Counted from the first letter of the stretch, positions 1 through 9,253 are shown. The stretch: DNA of 64,000 bases from Phytoactinopolyspora alkaliphila (GCF_010550695.1 NZ_JAAGOB010000001.1:1-64000), one strand, 5' to 3'. Translations and numbers: made by a program. The notes: generated by a model not told the origin, from the sequence alone.

Positions 1-76
1 CAGAAATCGTGCTCCCACCGCGAATCAACCGCCAAAACTCACGCCGCACCTGCACCGGAATCCGCGGACGCCCCAT
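1..76 (-). CDS. IS30-family transposase, N-terminal fragment (runs off the window)
   Basis: Read on the minus strand from the ATG at 76, the 25 codons present begin MGRPRIPVQVRREFW and continue RLIRGGSTIS. This is how actinobacterial IS30-family transposases start, leading into their first helix-turn-helix. A GGAGG lies about 10 nt upstream of the ATG. The protein should continue for some 350-400 residues to the DDE catalytic domain outside the window, so intactness cannot be judged. The call rests on a short stretch and on my memory of the family's N-terminus. Confidence 0.75.
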   Translation of the reverse strand, partial: MGRPRIPVQVRREFWRLIRGGSTIS

Positions 77-129
77 CCTGCAACACCTCCGAAACACAGG
101 GTGTTGCGTTCACCACATGAACCCGAGCC
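1..129 (-). mobile_element. Transposase-proximal end of an IS30-family element
   Basis: The 50-odd bases before the transposase start contain GGTGAACGCAACACCC (in transposase orientation) and a second GGTGTTGC next to the ribosome binding site. This resembles the terminal region of actinobacterial IS30-like elements. The outer boundary is inferred to lie between about 113 and 129, because from 130 on the sequence matches a repeat found intact at 56175-56214. The other end and the target duplication lie outside the window. Confidence 0.55.
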
Positions 130-169
130 TGGTGAAGCACGAGAAAACATAGTTAACATGATCATTTGG
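130..169 (+). repeat. Half-copy of a palindromic dispersed repeat
   Basis: These 40 bases match 56175-56214 at 38 positions. The shared stretch runs from TGGTGAAGCACGAGAAAACA to ATGATCATTTGG. At 56 kb the same sequence is the right arm of a large inverted repeat, but here the left arm is missing and replaced by the IS30-like end. The repeat is A/T-rich compared with the chromosome and lies between genes in both places. Confidence 0.8.
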
Positions 170-318
170 CCAGGGGCAGGTGGTTGGCGCGCAGCGATTC
201 GTCCTGGACAGCACCTCGCTGGTACCCTTGGCCCTGCCGTCAGAACGGCCGCGGACAAAGAGAGCTCCGGTGGATGTGCCCGGTGGCGCCGCGCAACAAC
301 TGTACGAGAGGGAGTCAC

Positions 319-588
319 GTGTCGACTGACACTGCGACCAAGCAGAAGATCATCTCTGAGCATGCGCGTGCCGAAGGCGACACCGGCTCGCCCGAGGTGC
401 AGGTGGCGTTGCTGACCCACCGGATCAACCATCTGACAGAACACATGAAGGCGCACAAGCATGACCACCACAGCCGCCGTGGGCTGCTGTTGCTGGTCGG
501 CCAGCGGCGCCGGCTGCTCAACTATTTGAGCAAGACCGACATCTCCCGCTACCGGGCGCTGATCGAGAAGCTCGGCCTGCGGCGATAA
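319..588 (+). CDS. rpsO: 30S ribosomal protein S15
   Basis: The 89-residue product is the usual S15 length. It shows the family's signature [14 protein letters not shown] near residues 20-33, [22 protein letters not shown], and [15 protein letters not shown] near the C-terminus. S15 binds the central domain of 16S rRNA early in small-subunit assembly. The GTG at 319 is chosen because GAGGGAG sits just upstream at 307-313 and because it gives the standard length; an in-frame ATG at 166 would add 51 unrelated residues. It is followed by a hairpin and then pnp, the usual pairing. The gene normally upstream in actinomycetes (ribF) is not visible because the IS30-like element occupies that side. 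Confidence 0.97.
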   Translation: MSTDTATKQKIISEHARAEGDTGSPEVQVALLTHRINHLTEHMKAHKHDHHSRRGLLLLVGQRRRLLNYLSKTDISRYRALIEKLGLRR

Positions 589-601
589 GCCGATGCGTCA
601 G

Positions 602-634
602 GGAGCGGTCTCCCGCTACGGGAGCCGCTCCTTT
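602..634 (+). terminator. Hairpin between rpsO and pnp
   Basis: GGAGCGG, one bulged T and CTCCCG pair with CGGGAG and CCGCTCC across a CTA loop, followed by TTT. The 13-bp stem starts 13 nt after the rpsO stop. It can act as a partial intrinsic terminator or as an RNase processing site in an rpsO-pnp transcript; the sequence alone does not decide between these. Confidence 0.75.
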
Positions 635-832
635 GCCGTATCCGGCCACAACTGAATACAACAGGAACACACAGGGTTGCCGGTTCCGGAAGGACCCAGG
701 AAACGCAGGAGCCGGTCCTCGGTTGTGGCCCTCGGGCTTGAGTAGTCCCGGGCGCCTCCATCGAAGACCGGCGAAGTGACGCGGACCGACCTGAACCCGT
801 CTGGCAATCCGCGACCAACAGGAGGATGGCCC

Positions 833-3061
833 GTGACGGGTCCCCAGATTCACTCCGCCGAAGCCGTGATCGACAACGGTCGCTTCGGCACTCGCACTGT
901 TCGTTTCGAGAGCGGCCAGCTGGCCCGCTTGGCGGCCGGTTCGGTCGCCGCGTATCTCGACGACGAGACCATGCTGCTCTCGGCGACCACAGCCTCGAAG
1001 CAGCCGAAGGAACACCTCGACTTCTTCCCCCTCACGGTGGACGTGGAAGAGCGCATGTACGCCGCGGGACGGATCCCCGGCTCGTTCTTCCGCCGCGAGG
1101 GCCGGCCCAGCGAGGAGGCGATCCTCACCTGCCGGCTCACTGACCGCCCGCTTCGCCCCACGTTCGCGCATGGACTGCGCAACGAGGTCCAGGTCGTCAT
1201 CACCGTGATGTCGCTGCATCCGGACCACATGTACGACGTCGTGGCCATCAACGCCGCGTCGGCGTCCACCCAGCTGGCCGGCTTGCCGTTCTCGGGCCCC
1301 ATCGGTGCCGTCCGGGTGGCCTTGATCGAGGACCAGTGGGTCGCCTTCCCGCACCACTCGCAGCTGTCCGACGCCGTGTTCGACATGGTGGTCGCCGGTC
1401 GCGTGCTGCCTGATGGCGATGTCGCCATCATGATGGTCGAGGCCGAGGCCACCGCGGAGACGTATCGGCTGGTCCAGGAAGGCCGGACCGCTCCGACGGA
1501 GGAGGTCGTCGCCGCCGGGCTGGAGGCGTCGAAGCCGTTCATCACCGCTCTGGTCACCGCTCAGCAGGACCTCGCCAAGCAGGCGGCGAAGCCGACCGCG
1601 GACTTCCCCGTCTTCCTCGACTACACCGATGACCTGTACGAGGCGGTCGACACAGCCTCGCGCTCTCAGCTCGCCGAGGCGCTCACCATCGTGTCGAAGG
1701 CGGAGCGTGAGGCGCGCCTGGACGACATCAAAGCCGAGGTCAAGGCCTCGCTCGCCGACCGGTTCCCGGATCGGGACAAGGAGATCAGCGCGGCGTTCCG
1801 GTCGCTGACCAAGTCCGTCGTCCGGGATCGGGTGCTGCGCGACGAGGTCCGCATCGACGGCCGCGGGCTCACCGACATCCGGAGCCTTTCCACCGAGGTC
1901 GGCACCATCCCGCGGGCGCACGGTTCCGCGGTGTTCGAGCGTGGCGAGACGCAGATCCTCGGCGTCAGCACGCTGAACATGCTGAGCTTGGAGCAGAAGC
2001 TGGACACGCTCTCCCCGGAGAAGTCCAAGCGGTACATGCACAACTACAACTTCCCGCCCTACTCGACCGGTGAGACCGGCCGGGTGGGCACGCCCAAGAG
2101 GCGCGAGATCGGGCACGGAGCTCTGGCCGAGCGGGCGCTCCTGCCGGTGCTGCCCTCCCGCGAGGAGTTCCCGTACGCCATCCGGCAGGTATCCGAGGCG
2201 CTCGGGTCCAACGGCTCCACCTCCATGGGCTCGGTGTGTGCGTCGACCATGTCGCTGCTCAACGCCGGCGTGCCACTGCGGGCGCCGGTGGCGGGTATCG
2301 CCATGGGCCTCATCTCCGGTGAGGTCGAGGGGGAGACCCGGTACGTCACGCTGACGGACATCCTGGGTGCCGAGGATGCCTTCGGTGACATGGACTTCAA
2401 GGTCGCCGGTACCCGCGAGTTCATCACCGCGCTTCAGCTGGACACCAAGCTCGCCGGCATCCCGGCGTCCGTCCTGGTGGGTGCGCTGAGCCAGGCGCGC
2501 GATGCCCGGCTGACCATTCTGGACGTGATGGCGGCGGCGATCTCGGAGCCGGACGAGATGAGCCCCTACGCGCCGCGGATCATCACCATCAAGATTCCGG
2601 TCGACCAGATCGGTGCGGTGATCGGCCCCAAGGGCAAGATCATCAACCAGATCCAGGACGACACCGGTGCGGAGATCGCCATCGAGGACGACGGCACCAT
2701 CTTCATCGGTGCCGAGGGCGGCCCGGCCGCCGAGGCGGCCCGCAAGGCGATCAACGACATCGCCAACCCGACCATGCCGGAGGTCGGCGAGCGCTACCTG
2801 GGCACCATCGTGAAGACGACGAGCTTCGGCGCGTTCGTGTCCTTGCTGCCTGGTAAGGATGGGCTGGTGCACATCTCCAAGCTGCGCGCGCTGGCCGGCG
2901 GCAAGCGGGTCGAGAACGTCGACGACGTCGTCTCCGTGGGCCAGAAGCTGCAGGTGGAGATCAGCGAGATCGACGACCGCGGCAAGCTGTCCCTGTCGCC
3001 GGTGGTCGAGGAGGAAGCCAGCGCCGAGGCGCCGTCGGAAGCGGTCGCGGACGCCGAGTGA
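833..3061 (+). CDS. pnp: Polyribonucleotide nucleotidyltransferase (PNPase)
   Basis: This enzyme degrades RNA 3' to 5' with phosphate and can polymerise nucleoside diphosphates. The 742-aa product has the full order: first RNase PH-like domain (about residues 10-220), helical linker, second RNase PH domain (about 335-560, with [10 protein letters not shown] near 518), KH domain with GPKGK at about 598-602, and an S1 domain starting near [10 protein letters not shown] at about 651. The GTG at 833 is preferred: GGAGGA at 821-826 is correctly spaced and the protein then begins just before [15 protein letters not shown], as in Streptomyces. The leader of about 200 nt after the upstream hairpin holds no gene; such pnp leaders are often autoregulatory. 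Its stop overlaps the next start by 4 bp. Confidence 0.96.
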   Translation: MTGPQIHSAEAVIDNGRFGTRTVRFESGQLARLAAGSVAAYLDDETMLLSATTASKQPKEHLDFFPLTVDVEERMYAAGRIPGSFFRREGRPSEEAILTCRLTDRPLRPTFAHGLRNEVQVVITVMSLHPDHMYDVVAINAASASTQLAGLPFSGPIGAVRVALIEDQWVAFPHHSQLSDAVFDMVVAGRVLPDGDVAIMMVEAEATAETYRLVQEGRTAPTEEVVAAGLEASKPFITALVTAQQDLAKQAAKPTADFPVFLDYTDDLYEAVDTASRSQLAEALTIVSKAEREARLDDIKAEVKASLADRFPDRDKEISAAFRSLTKSVVRDRVLRDEVRIDGRGLTDIRSLSTEVGTIPRAHGSAVFERGETQILGVSTLNMLSLEQKLDTLSPEKSKRYMHNYNFPPYSTGETGRVGTPKRREIGHGALAERALLPVLPSREEFPYAIRQVSEALGSNGSTSMGSVCASTMSLLNAGVPLRAPVAGIAMGLISGEVEGETRYVTLTDILGAEDAFGDMDFKVAGTREFITALQLDTKLAGIPASVLVGALSQARDARLTILDVMAAAISEPDEMSPYAPRIITIKIPVDQIGAVIGPKGKIINQIQDDTGAEIAIEDDGTIFIGAEGGPAAEAARKAINDIANPTMPEVGERYLGTIVKTTSFGAFVSLLPGKDGLVHISKLRALAGGKRVENVDDVVSVGQKLQVEISEIDDRGKLSLSPVVEEEASAEAPSEAVADAE

Positions 3062-4377
3062 CACGCGTCGAGACCAGCACGCTGCTGGGGGAGGACACCG
3101 GCGCCTTGGTGCGCCGCAGTGTCCTCCCCGGCGGCTTGCGCGTGGTGACCGAAGCCGTACCCACCGTCCGCTCGGTGGCCATCGGCGTCTGGGTGGGCGT
3201 CGGCTCGGTCGACGAGGCTCCTGAGCAGGCAGGTTCCACGCACTACCTGGAGCATTTGCTGTTCAAAGGCACGCCGAAACGTAGCGCGCTGGAGATCTCG
3301 TCGGCCGTCGAGTCCGTCGGGGGTGACATCAACGCGTTCACCGCCAAGGAGTTCACCTGCTACTACGCCAGGGTCCTGGACACCGATCTGCCGCTGGCCG
3401 TCGACGTGGTCGCCGACATGCTGACCTCGTCGCTGATCGAGCAGGCGGAGGTGGACAGCGAGCGCGACGTCGTGCTCGAAGAGATCGCGATGCGCGACGA
3501 CGACCCCACCGACGCGGTCCACGACCTGATCGCCGGGCGGATGTGGGGCGACGCCCCGCTCGGGCGGCCGATTCTCGGCACGGTGGACGGCATCGCGAAC
3601 ATGCCGCGCCACACCATTCACGACTACTACCGGCAGCATTACCGGGCGCCGAACATCGTGGTCTCCGCGGCCGGCAACCTGGAACACGACGCCGTGGTCA
3701 AGCTCGTGCTGGATGCGTTCGCGGTGAACGGCTTCCTGGCCACCGATGCCGCACCTGCTCGGCCCCGTATCGGCGGCGTGCCGCCGGAGGTGCGCACCGG
3801 TGTGTCGCTGCTTGAGCGGCCCACCGAGCAAGCGAATCTCCTGCTGGGCATACCCGGCATGAACCGTAACGACGATCGCCGCTTCGCCCTGGGGGTCCTC
3901 AACGCGGCCCTCGGCGGAGGCATGTCCTCCCGGCTGTTCCAGGAGATCCGGGAATCACGCGGGCTGGCGTACTCGGTGTTCTCCTTCGCGGCTCAGCACG
4001 CTCCGACCGGCTTGTTCGGTGTGTATGTCGGATGCCAGCCGAAGAAGGTCGACCAGGTTCTCGACCTGACGCGTTCGATCCTCGCCGACGTCGCGGCGTC
4101 CGGCATCACCGAGGACGAGCTCCGCAACGGCAAGGGACAGGCCCGCGGTGGCCTGGTGCTGGGCCTGGAGGACACCAGCGCGCGGATGAGCCGGCTGGCC
4201 AAGGCCGAGCTGGTGTACGACGAGCTGCCCAGCATCGACGAGCTGCTTGCCCGGATCGACGCGGTGACCATGGACGATGTCCGGGACCTCGCCGCGAGTA
4301 TGCTGTCCGCCGCGCCCGCGCTGGCCGTCGTCGGACCCTTCGACGACGCGTCGCGATTCGAGGCCGCCCTCGCCTGA
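3058..4377 (+). CDS. M16 family zinc metallopeptidase
   Basis: The 439-aa protein carries the inverted zinc motif HYLEH at residues 62-66 and the downstream metal-ligand region VLEEIAM near 139-145, both typical of active M16B subunits related to the mitochondrial processing peptidase. The C-terminal half has the family's [22 protein letters not shown] segment that closes the peptidase chamber. The start GTG overlaps the pnp stop (GTGA), indicating translational coupling. This pnp-M16-dapB order is conserved in actinomycetes. The substrate is unknown; no signal peptide is visible, so it is probably cytoplasmic. Confidence 0.93.
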   Translation: MTRVETSTLLGEDTGALVRRSVLPGGLRVVTEAVPTVRSVAIGVWVGVGSVDEAPEQAGSTHYLEHLLFKGTPKRSALEISSAVESVGGDINAFTAKEFTCYYARVLDTDLPLAVDVVADMLTSSLIEQAEVDSERDVVLEEIAMRDDDPTDAVHDLIAGRMWGDAPLGRPILGTVDGIANMPRHTIHDYYRQHYRAPNIVVSAAGNLEHDAVVKLVLDAFAVNGFLATDAAPARPRIGGVPPEVRTGVSLLERPTEQANLLLGIPGMNRNDDRRFALGVLNAALGGGMSSRLFQEIRESRGLAYSVFSFAAQHAPTGLFGVYVGCQPKKVDQVLDLTRSILADVAASGITEDELRNGKGQARGGLVLGLEDTSARMSRLAKAELVYDELPSIDELLARIDAVTMDDVRDLAASMLSAAPALAVVGPFDDASRFEAALA

Positions 4378-4390
4378 CTCGCCACCCCGA

Positions 4391-4861
4391 TCACGGGGGC
4401 GGGGGAGGTGCGAAGCCGTGCTGGCGCCATGCCTCGTACGCGGCCACCGCGGCGGAGTTCGAGAGGTTGAGCGAGCGGCGGCCTTCCAGCATCGGGATAC
4501 GCACGCTGGCCGTCACCGCGGCGTCGCGGAGCACGTCGTCGGGCAACCCCGTGGGCTCGGGACCGAACAGCAGGACATCGCCCTGGGCGTAGTCGACGTC
4601 GGTGTAGGAGACGTCGCCGTCGGCCGTGAACGCGTACACCGCAGCCGGCAGCAACACCGCCCATGCCGCGGCGAGGCTCGCGTGCACGGTGACGTTCGCC
4701 AGGTCGTGGTAGTCCAAGCCCGCCCGGCGCAGCTTGGCGTCGTCGAGATCGAAGCCCAATGGCTCGATCAGGTGGAGGTGCGCCCCGGTGGCGGCCACCA
4801 TCCGGATGGCGTTTCCGGTGTTGGGCGGAATCCGTGGCTCGTAGAACACGATGTTGAACAC
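4391..4861 (-). CDS. trmL: tRNA (cytidine/uridine-2'-O-)-methyltransferase, TrmL-like SPOUT family
   Basis: The 156-aa product is the size of a minimal SPOUT methyltransferase. It has the three family motifs: FYEPRIPPNTGNAIR near the start, LLFGPEPTGLP in the middle, and IPMLEGRRSLNLSNSAAVAAYE at the knot that binds S-adenosylmethionine. TrmL methylates the wobble base of tRNA-Leu species. The GTG at 4861 gives the family's N-terminus (FNIVFYEP); the open frame extends further upstream but into sequence of different character. It converges on the M16 gene with a 13-bp gap. The exact tRNA target is inferred from family membership. Confidence 0.88.
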   Translation of the reverse strand: MFNIVFYEPRIPPNTGNAIRMVAATGAHLHLIEPLGFDLDDAKLRRAGLDYHDLANVTVHASLAAAWAVLLPAAVYAFTADGDVSYTDVDYAQGDVLLFGPEPTGLPDDVLRDAAVTASVRIPMLEGRRSLNLSNSAAVAAYEAWRQHGFAPPPPP

Positions 4862-4952
4862 CGGGGGATTCTCTCGTATCGGGCGACAGCGCGGGCAGGG
4901 GAGCCTAGGCTGGCTCACTGGCAAGACCCCGCGAACCACCAGTGAGGATCTC

Positions 4953-5279
4953 ATGACACCACAGCTTCCCGCGCCAGTCCAGCGATTCATCGACGCGGTC
5001 AACGCCGGCGACACGGATGCCTTCCTCGACGGGTTCAGCGGCGGGGGCCTGGTGGAGGACTGGGGCCGGGTCGCCGTCGGCCGCGAGCAGATCCGGCTCT
5101 GGAGCGATCGTGAGTTCGTCGGCGCCAAAGGCACCATCACACCCACCGCCGTGCAGGCCGGCCCTGGCGAGGTCACCATGGACGGTGACTGGTCGAGCAA
5201 CCACTTCCACGGATCGAGCCGCTTCGTCTTCAACTACGACGACGTGGGAGTGACGGCCATGCGGATCACCGCGGATTGA
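4953..5279 (+). CDS. NTF2/SnoaL-like small protein
   Basis: The 108-aa protein begins with VQRFIDAVNAGDTDAFLDGF and continues with GREQIRLWSDREFVGAKG, then alternating beta strands. This is the layout of the NTF2-like (SnoaL) fold, a cone-shaped pocket used by many small isomerases, cyclases and unknown proteins. Nothing identifies a ligand. The start ATG follows GTGAGGATCTC. It is divergent from the trmL-like gene and upstream of dapB, probably as an unrelated insertion in the conserved cluster. Confidence 0.75.
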   Translation: MTPQLPAPVQRFIDAVNAGDTDAFLDGFSGGGLVEDWGRVAVGREQIRLWSDREFVGAKGTITPTAVQAGPGEVTMDGDWSSNHFHGSSRFVFNYDDVGVTAMRITAD

Positions 5280-5341
5280 CGCCACCTGCGACCGCGCGCC
5301 CCGGCGAGCCGGGTCCGCCCACCGTCGGCGAGACTAGAGGC

Positions 5342-6082
5342 ATGAGTATTCGGGTCGCCGTGATCGGCGCGGCAGGGCGGATGGGCAGCGAGGTGTGCCG
5401 GGCGGTCGAGGCCGCCGAGGACCTTGAGCTGGCGGGCGGCTTCGACGTGGGCGACGAGCTGGGCGATCTCGGCGGGGCACACGTGGCGGTCGACTTCACG
5501 GTCCCGGATGCGACTCTGGACAATGTCCTGCACTGCGTCGGCCGTGGGATCGACGTCGTCGTCGGAACCACGGGATGGGATGATGATCGGCTCGCCACCG
5601 TACGAGGCGTGCTGGACGCGAACCCTGGTACCGGGGCGCTGATCGCTCCGAACTTCGCGCTGGGCGCCGTGCTGACCATGAAGTTCGCGGCCGAGGCAGC
5701 GCGCTTCTACGAGTCCGTGGAGATCGTTGAGCTGCACCACCCGGACAAAGTCGACGCTCCCAGCGGCACGGCGGTTCGTACCGCTGAGCTGGTCGCGGCC
5801 TCACGCCGCGAGGCCGGGGTCGCTCCGGCTCCGGACGCGACCGCGAGCGGTCTCGCGGGTGCCCGCGGGGCGGAGGTGGACGGTGTTCCGGTTCACGCGG
5901 TGCGCCTGCGAGGCCTCGTCGCGCACGAGGAGGTCCTGCTGGGCTCGGTGGGAGAGACGCTGACGATCCGGCACGATTCGTTCGACCGGGTCTCGTTCAT
6001 GCCCGGTGTCCTCATCGGGGTGCGCGAGGTCGGTCGTCATCCCGGGCTGACCGTCGGCCTCGAGCACTACCTCGACCTGTGA
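5342..6082 (+). CDS. dapB: 4-hydroxy-tetrahydrodipicolinate reductase
   Basis: DapB catalyses the NAD(P)H-dependent second step of the diaminopimelate/lysine branch, supplying peptidoglycan cross-links and lysine. The 246-aa protein has the N-terminal Rossmann motif VIGAAGRMG (residues 7-15), VVVGTTGWDDD, the loop APNFALGAVL and the substrate/catalytic signature ELHHPDKVDAPSGTA. Its C-terminus LTVGLEHYLDL is typical. The partner enzyme of the pathway, dapA, is 14 kb downstream in this window. The stop overlaps the start of a membrane-protein gene by 4 bp. Confidence 0.96.
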   Translation: MSIRVAVIGAAGRMGSEVCRAVEAAEDLELAGGFDVGDELGDLGGAHVAVDFTVPDATLDNVLHCVGRGIDVVVGTTGWDDDRLATVRGVLDANPGTGALIAPNFALGAVLTMKFAAEAARFYESVEIVELHHPDKVDAPSGTAVRTAELVAASRREAGVAPAPDATASGLAGARGAEVDGVPVHAVRLRGLVAHEEVLLGSVGETLTIRHDSFDRVSFMPGVLIGVREVGRHPGLTVGLEHYLDL

Positions 6083-6579
6083 GCCACGAGGCGGGCAACG
6101 GAGCCGGGGGACACCGGCAGCGGCCGGGCCGGGATCGCGCGTGGGCCGTCGGCATGACCGTCCTGGCGGCGGCGTTCCTGATCCTCATCGGGTGGCGTGG
6201 GTTGTTGCTGCTGCGCACGGACTCCGCGGTGGCCGTGGGTATCGGCGTGGCCGTCGTTGTGGTCACCGTTGTGGGCGCCTGGGTCCTGTGGCGTTCCGTA
6301 CTGTTCGGCTGGCGTATGCAGACCCTGGCGCGGATCCTCGAGGCCGAGGGAGGGCTTCCGGCCGACGAGCTTCCGCGCCGGCCGAGCGGCCGGGCTGAAC
6401 GCGATGCCGCCGACGCCTTGTTCGCTCGGCGGCAAGCGGAGACGGAGGCCGCACCGGAGGAGTGGCGCACCTGGTTCCGCCTCTCGCTGGCTTACGACGA
6501 CGCCGGCGACCGGGGCCGTGCTCGGGAGGCCGCCCGGACCGCGTTCACCCTGTACCGCGACAGTCAGGGCCGGCTATAG
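6079..6579 (+). CDS. Two-helix membrane protein of unknown function
   Basis: The 166-aa product starts with a short basic segment, then two hydrophobic helices (about residues 22-40 and 48-70, the second rich in Val and Ala). A cytoplasmic C-terminal part follows: AERDAADALFARRQAETEAAPEEWRTWFRLSLAYDDAGDRGRAREAARTAF read in pieces resembles a single tetratricopeptide-like helix pair. It is translationally coupled to dapB (GTGA overlap), an arrangement I recall from other actinomycetes. No catalytic motif is seen and function is unknown. Confidence 0.75.
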   Translation: MSHEAGNGAGGHRQRPGRDRAWAVGMTVLAAAFLILIGWRGLLLLRTDSAVAVGIGVAVVVVTVVGAWVLWRSVLFGWRMQTLARILEAEGGLPADELPRRPSGRAERDAADALFARRQAETEAAPEEWRTWFRLSLAYDDAGDRGRAREAARTAFTLYRDSQGRL

Positions 6580-6660
6580 CCATTCAGCCTCGGCTGACGG
6601 CTGCGGCGGCATGCCCGAGCGGACGGTCCCGGTGCAGTGGCCCCGGCGCTATGCTGAGGC

Positions 6661-7251
6661 GTGCTGTTCGAGAAACGGTTCTGGGTTGGCGTCGCCGACG
6701 GTTCGATCACCGTGACCTTTCGCCGCTGGCTGCGGCCGCAGGTGCTGGCCGGCCGTTCCTACCGGGCGGCCGGCACCATCATTGACGTCGTCGCCGTGGA
6801 TGTGGTGGATTTGATGGCGATCACCGACGACGACGCCAGGGCGGCAGGCTATCCGGACGCCGTGAGCCTGGTGGATGACCTCCGGGGCGACGCGAGCCGG
6901 GACACCTATCGAATCGAGTTCCGGCCGTCCACGAAGCCCGATCCGCGGGCCGCGCTCGCCGCCGACGCCGACCTGGACGACGGCGACGTCGCGGAGATCA
7001 GCCGGCGGCTGGACCGGCTCGATCGTGCGTCGGCGTACGGCGCGTGGACTCGTCAGACGCTTCAGCTGATCGCCGCGCATCCGGCGCGCCGGGCTGGCGA
7101 CCTGGCCGAGATGGCCGGAAGGGAGCGTACTCCCTTCAAGCTCGACGTGCGCAAGCTGAAGAGCCTCGGCCTGACCGAGAGCCTGGAGGTCGGCTACCGA
7201 CTGTCGCCGCGCGGACGCGCGTACCTGGACCGCGTTGGTCTCCCGGCTTGA
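6661..7251 (+). CDS. Conserved hypothetical protein with ASCH-like N-terminus and winged-helix-like C-terminus
   Basis: The 196-aa protein has an N-terminal beta-rich half (FEKRFWVGVADGSITVTFRRW, then DVVAVDVVDLMAITDDDARAAGY) that resembles ASCH/PUA-like folds. The C-terminal part (TLQLIAAHPARRAGDLAEMAG, then FKLDVRKLKSLGLTESLEVGYRLSPRG) reads like a winged helix. Such a combination would suit nucleic-acid binding, but this is fold-level inference only. The GTG at 6661 directly precedes the conserved start. It stands alone between dapB's partner and a convergent acetyltransferase gene. Confidence 0.7.
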   Translation: MLFEKRFWVGVADGSITVTFRRWLRPQVLAGRSYRAAGTIIDVVAVDVVDLMAITDDDARAAGYPDAVSLVDDLRGDASRDTYRIEFRPSTKPDPRAALAADADLDDGDVAEISRRLDRLDRASAYGAWTRQTLQLIAAHPARRAGDLAEMAGRERTPFKLDVRKLKSLGLTESLEVGYRLSPRGRAYLDRVGLPA

Positions 7252-7254
7252 CGA

Positions 7255-7806
7255 TCAGGGGGAGATGTCTGCGTGCAGGCGGATCTGGCGGAGCGTGGCG
7301 GCGCCGTCGCCGGTGAGGTCGAGGGTGCGGTGGGCGCTGTCCGGCGCCCAGCCGGCGGACTCCAGGAAGCCGCGCAGGTCATCGTCTCCGACGACGAGCC
7401 ACACCCGCGCGCGCATGAACCCGTCCGCTCTCAGCGTGTCGACGGCGGCCGTCACCAGACGGGATCCGTGTCCTTCGCCGCGCGCATCGGGATCGACGTG
7501 GAAGGCGACGACCTCGCCGTCGTCGGGACCCGCGTCGGGGTCCTCCGACGGCGCGGTGGCCGCGAAACCGGACACCCGGCCGTGGCCCAGGGCCACCAGC
7601 ACGCGATGCCGGGCGGTCGGAGGGCGCATGACGGCGTGACGCCACGTCTCGGCGAAGGTGGTGGCGTCGATCTGATTGAGAAGAGCCTGGGGGAGCAGCT
7701 CGGCGTAGGACCGCATCCACGCCCTGGCCTGCACCTGCCCGATCGCTTCGGCATCGGCGGCCCAGGCGATTCGGACACTCTTGTCGGCCACAGGTTGATC
7801 GGTCAC
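7255..7806 (-). CDS. GNAT family N-acetyltransferase
   Basis: The 183-aa product shows the GNAT core. An N-terminal helix-rich part (AIGQVQARAWMRSYAELLP) is followed by the acetyl-CoA strand-loop VVAFHVDPDARGEGHGSRLV, whose R/Q-x-x-G-x-G/A pyrophosphate loop is clear, and by a C-terminal GFLESAGWAPDSAHRTLDL segment. The GTG at 7806 is chosen with AGGG about 10 nt upstream; further upstream the frame runs into the inverted repeat at 7862-7959 and no longer looks like protein. The substrate amine is not predictable. It converges on the gene ending at 7251 with a 3-bp gap. Confidence 0.85.
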   Translation of the reverse strand: MTDQPVADKSVRIAWAADAEAIGQVQARAWMRSYAELLPQALLNQIDATTFAETWRHAVMRPPTARHRVLVALGHGRVSGFAATAPSEDPDAGPDDGEVVAFHVDPDARGEGHGSRLVTAAVDTLRADGFMRARVWLVVGDDDLRGFLESAGWAPDSAHRTLDLTGDGAATLRQIRLHADISP

Positions 7807-7861
7807 ATACAACACCCTAGGGACAGCGATGCCCGAGTGGTTGACCGGGTAGTTCGTCGTC

Positions 7862-7959
7862 CTTTGCAATGCGCACAGATACGCACCTACGCCTGAAGTG
7901 CGCACACGTAGGCATCACCAACGCTAGAGGGCCGATGCGTATCTGTGCGCATTGCAAAG
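7862..7959. repeat. Perfect 24-bp inverted repeat with structured loop
   Basis: CTTTGCAATGCGCACAGATA plus CGCA (7862-7885) is exactly repeated in inverse at 7936-7959. The 50-nt loop holds a second inverted pair, CCTACG and CGTAGG. The whole can fold into one long nested hairpin. It lies between the stop of the nitric oxide synthase gene and the start of the acetyltransferase gene, both on the minus strand, so it may terminate the former. It lacks a clear T-run, and its size resembles a small palindromic repeat or MITE. Confidence 0.75.
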
Positions 7960-7981
7960 GGTCGCCAAGAAGGGCCCCGCG

Positions 7982-9169
7982 TCAGGCGGCGGTGTCGGAT
8001 GCCGCGGTCCTCCGGTGGGGGCAGCCGTTGCCCCAGTCGGTGGTGGGCGGCTCCCACGGCTCGGCGGCGAGGAACCCGGGCAGGTGCACCGACTCGTCGT
8101 AGTAGTCGTGATAGACGGGCAGCGTCGCACCTGACATCGGCGGCACCACCCACGACCACTCGGCCGTGGGGACTCGTCCTGCCTTGCGCTCTTTCGTCAC
8201 GAAGGCCATGAAGCGCTCCGACTCGGCGTGGTGGTCGGCGATCTTCACCCCGGCCTCGTCAAAGGAGGCGAGTACCGCTCGGTTGATCTCCACCAGGGCG
8301 CGGTCCTTCCACAGGCTCCGGTCGTCGGTGACGTCGAGGCCGAGCCGGCGGCCCACCAGCCGGAGCATGTCGTACCGGTCCGGGTCCACGAGATTGCGCG
8401 ACCCGATCTCAGTGCCCAGATACCAGCCGTTGAACGGCGCCGTTGCGTAAGTAATCCCGCCGATGCGCAGGGGCATCGAGGAGATCGCGGGCACCGCGTG
8501 CCATCTGAGTCCGAGCTCGGCGAACCACGGCAGCTCCGGGTGGCTGAGCTCGACCTCGAGAACCGCGTCCTCGGGGATGTCGAAGACCGTGATGCCGTCG
8601 CCTGCGGTCTCGATCACCAGCGGAAGGACGTCGAACGACGATCCCTTGCCGGACCAGCCGAGGCTCTCGGCCCAGCTGGTGAACGCTTCGTATCGTGGGT
8701 CACCGACGATAGCGGCACCCTTGCGGTGGCCGGCGTAGCGGACCAGCTGCTCGTTGCGGATCCGCGGCGCGCTCCGCCCCGGCTCGTCCGCGCCGAAGAT
8801 GGTGATGACCGGGCGGATACGTCCGCCGTTCGTGGCCAGCCGGAGGTGTTCGACGCATTCGTTGGCCACGGCGTCCGGGCGGCGTACGTGCCGGCGGTCA
8901 CGGACCACCAGGCTGCGCCAGTAGAGACGGCCCATGCAGCGGTTGGCGTTGCGCCACGCGACGCGGGCCCCGAACTCGAGCTCGGCGGTGGTGTGACTGA
9001 ATGCCCCTCGCTCGGCGTGCTCGCGGACCGCGGCCGCCAGCCGGACGAACGGATCGGGCGCTGACGGATCCTCCGCCGCGCGTTGTTGGAAGAACGTCTC
9101 CGCCTCATCGAGATCGAAATCCCGTTCCGGTGGAAGAGGAAGCCCACGTTGCCCGCCATCGGTTGTCAC
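7982..9169 (-). CDS. nos: Bacterial nitric oxide synthase, oxygenase domain
   Basis: NOS oxidises L-arginine to citrulline and nitric oxide using a heme-thiolate centre and tetrahydrobiopterin/tetrahydrofolate. The 395-aa length equals the oxygenase domain alone, as in other bacteria that borrow a cellular reductase. The proximal heme cysteine is C78 in VAWRNANRCMGR. The arginine-binding glutamate is E254 in PFNGWYLGTEIG. The conserved W-N-x-G tail segment is TTDWGNGCPHR. The GTG at 9169 follows a near-perfect AAGGAGG six bases away and is preferred over an in-frame GTG at 9220. No reductase gene is adjacent. A palindrome between candidate promoter boxes lies upstream. Confidence 0.95.
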   Translation of the reverse strand: MTTDGGQRGLPLPPERDFDLDEAETFFQQRAAEDPSAPDPFVRLAAAVREHAERGAFSHTTAELEFGARVAWRNANRCMGRLYWRSLVVRDRRHVRRPDAVANECVEHLRLATNGGRIRPVITIFGADEPGRSAPRIRNEQLVRYAGHRKGAAIVGDPRYEAFTSWAESLGWSGKGSSFDVLPLVIETAGDGITVFDIPEDAVLEVELSHPELPWFAELGLRWHAVPAISSMPLRIGGITYATAPFNGWYLGTEIGSRNLVDPDRYDMLRLVGRRLGLDVTDDRSLWKDRALVEINRAVLASFDEAGVKIADHHAESERFMAFVTKERKAGRVPTAEWSWVVPPMSGATLPVYHDYYDESVHLPGFLAAEPWEPPTTDWGNGCPHRRTAASDTAA

Positions 9170-9253
9170 AGACGCCTCCTTCGCAGTGCGCGCACCAGCG
9201 AAGGTCGAGTCCGTGGTCACCCTGGGAAGACTTTCCCCTCCGCCCCGGTGATC

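Noticed and set aside
518-3064. Long minus-strand open frame (848 codons) across pnp
   Set aside because: It is antisense to PNPase, has a composition typical of the reverse strand of G/C-rich genes (Arg, Gly, Asp, His) and no domain.
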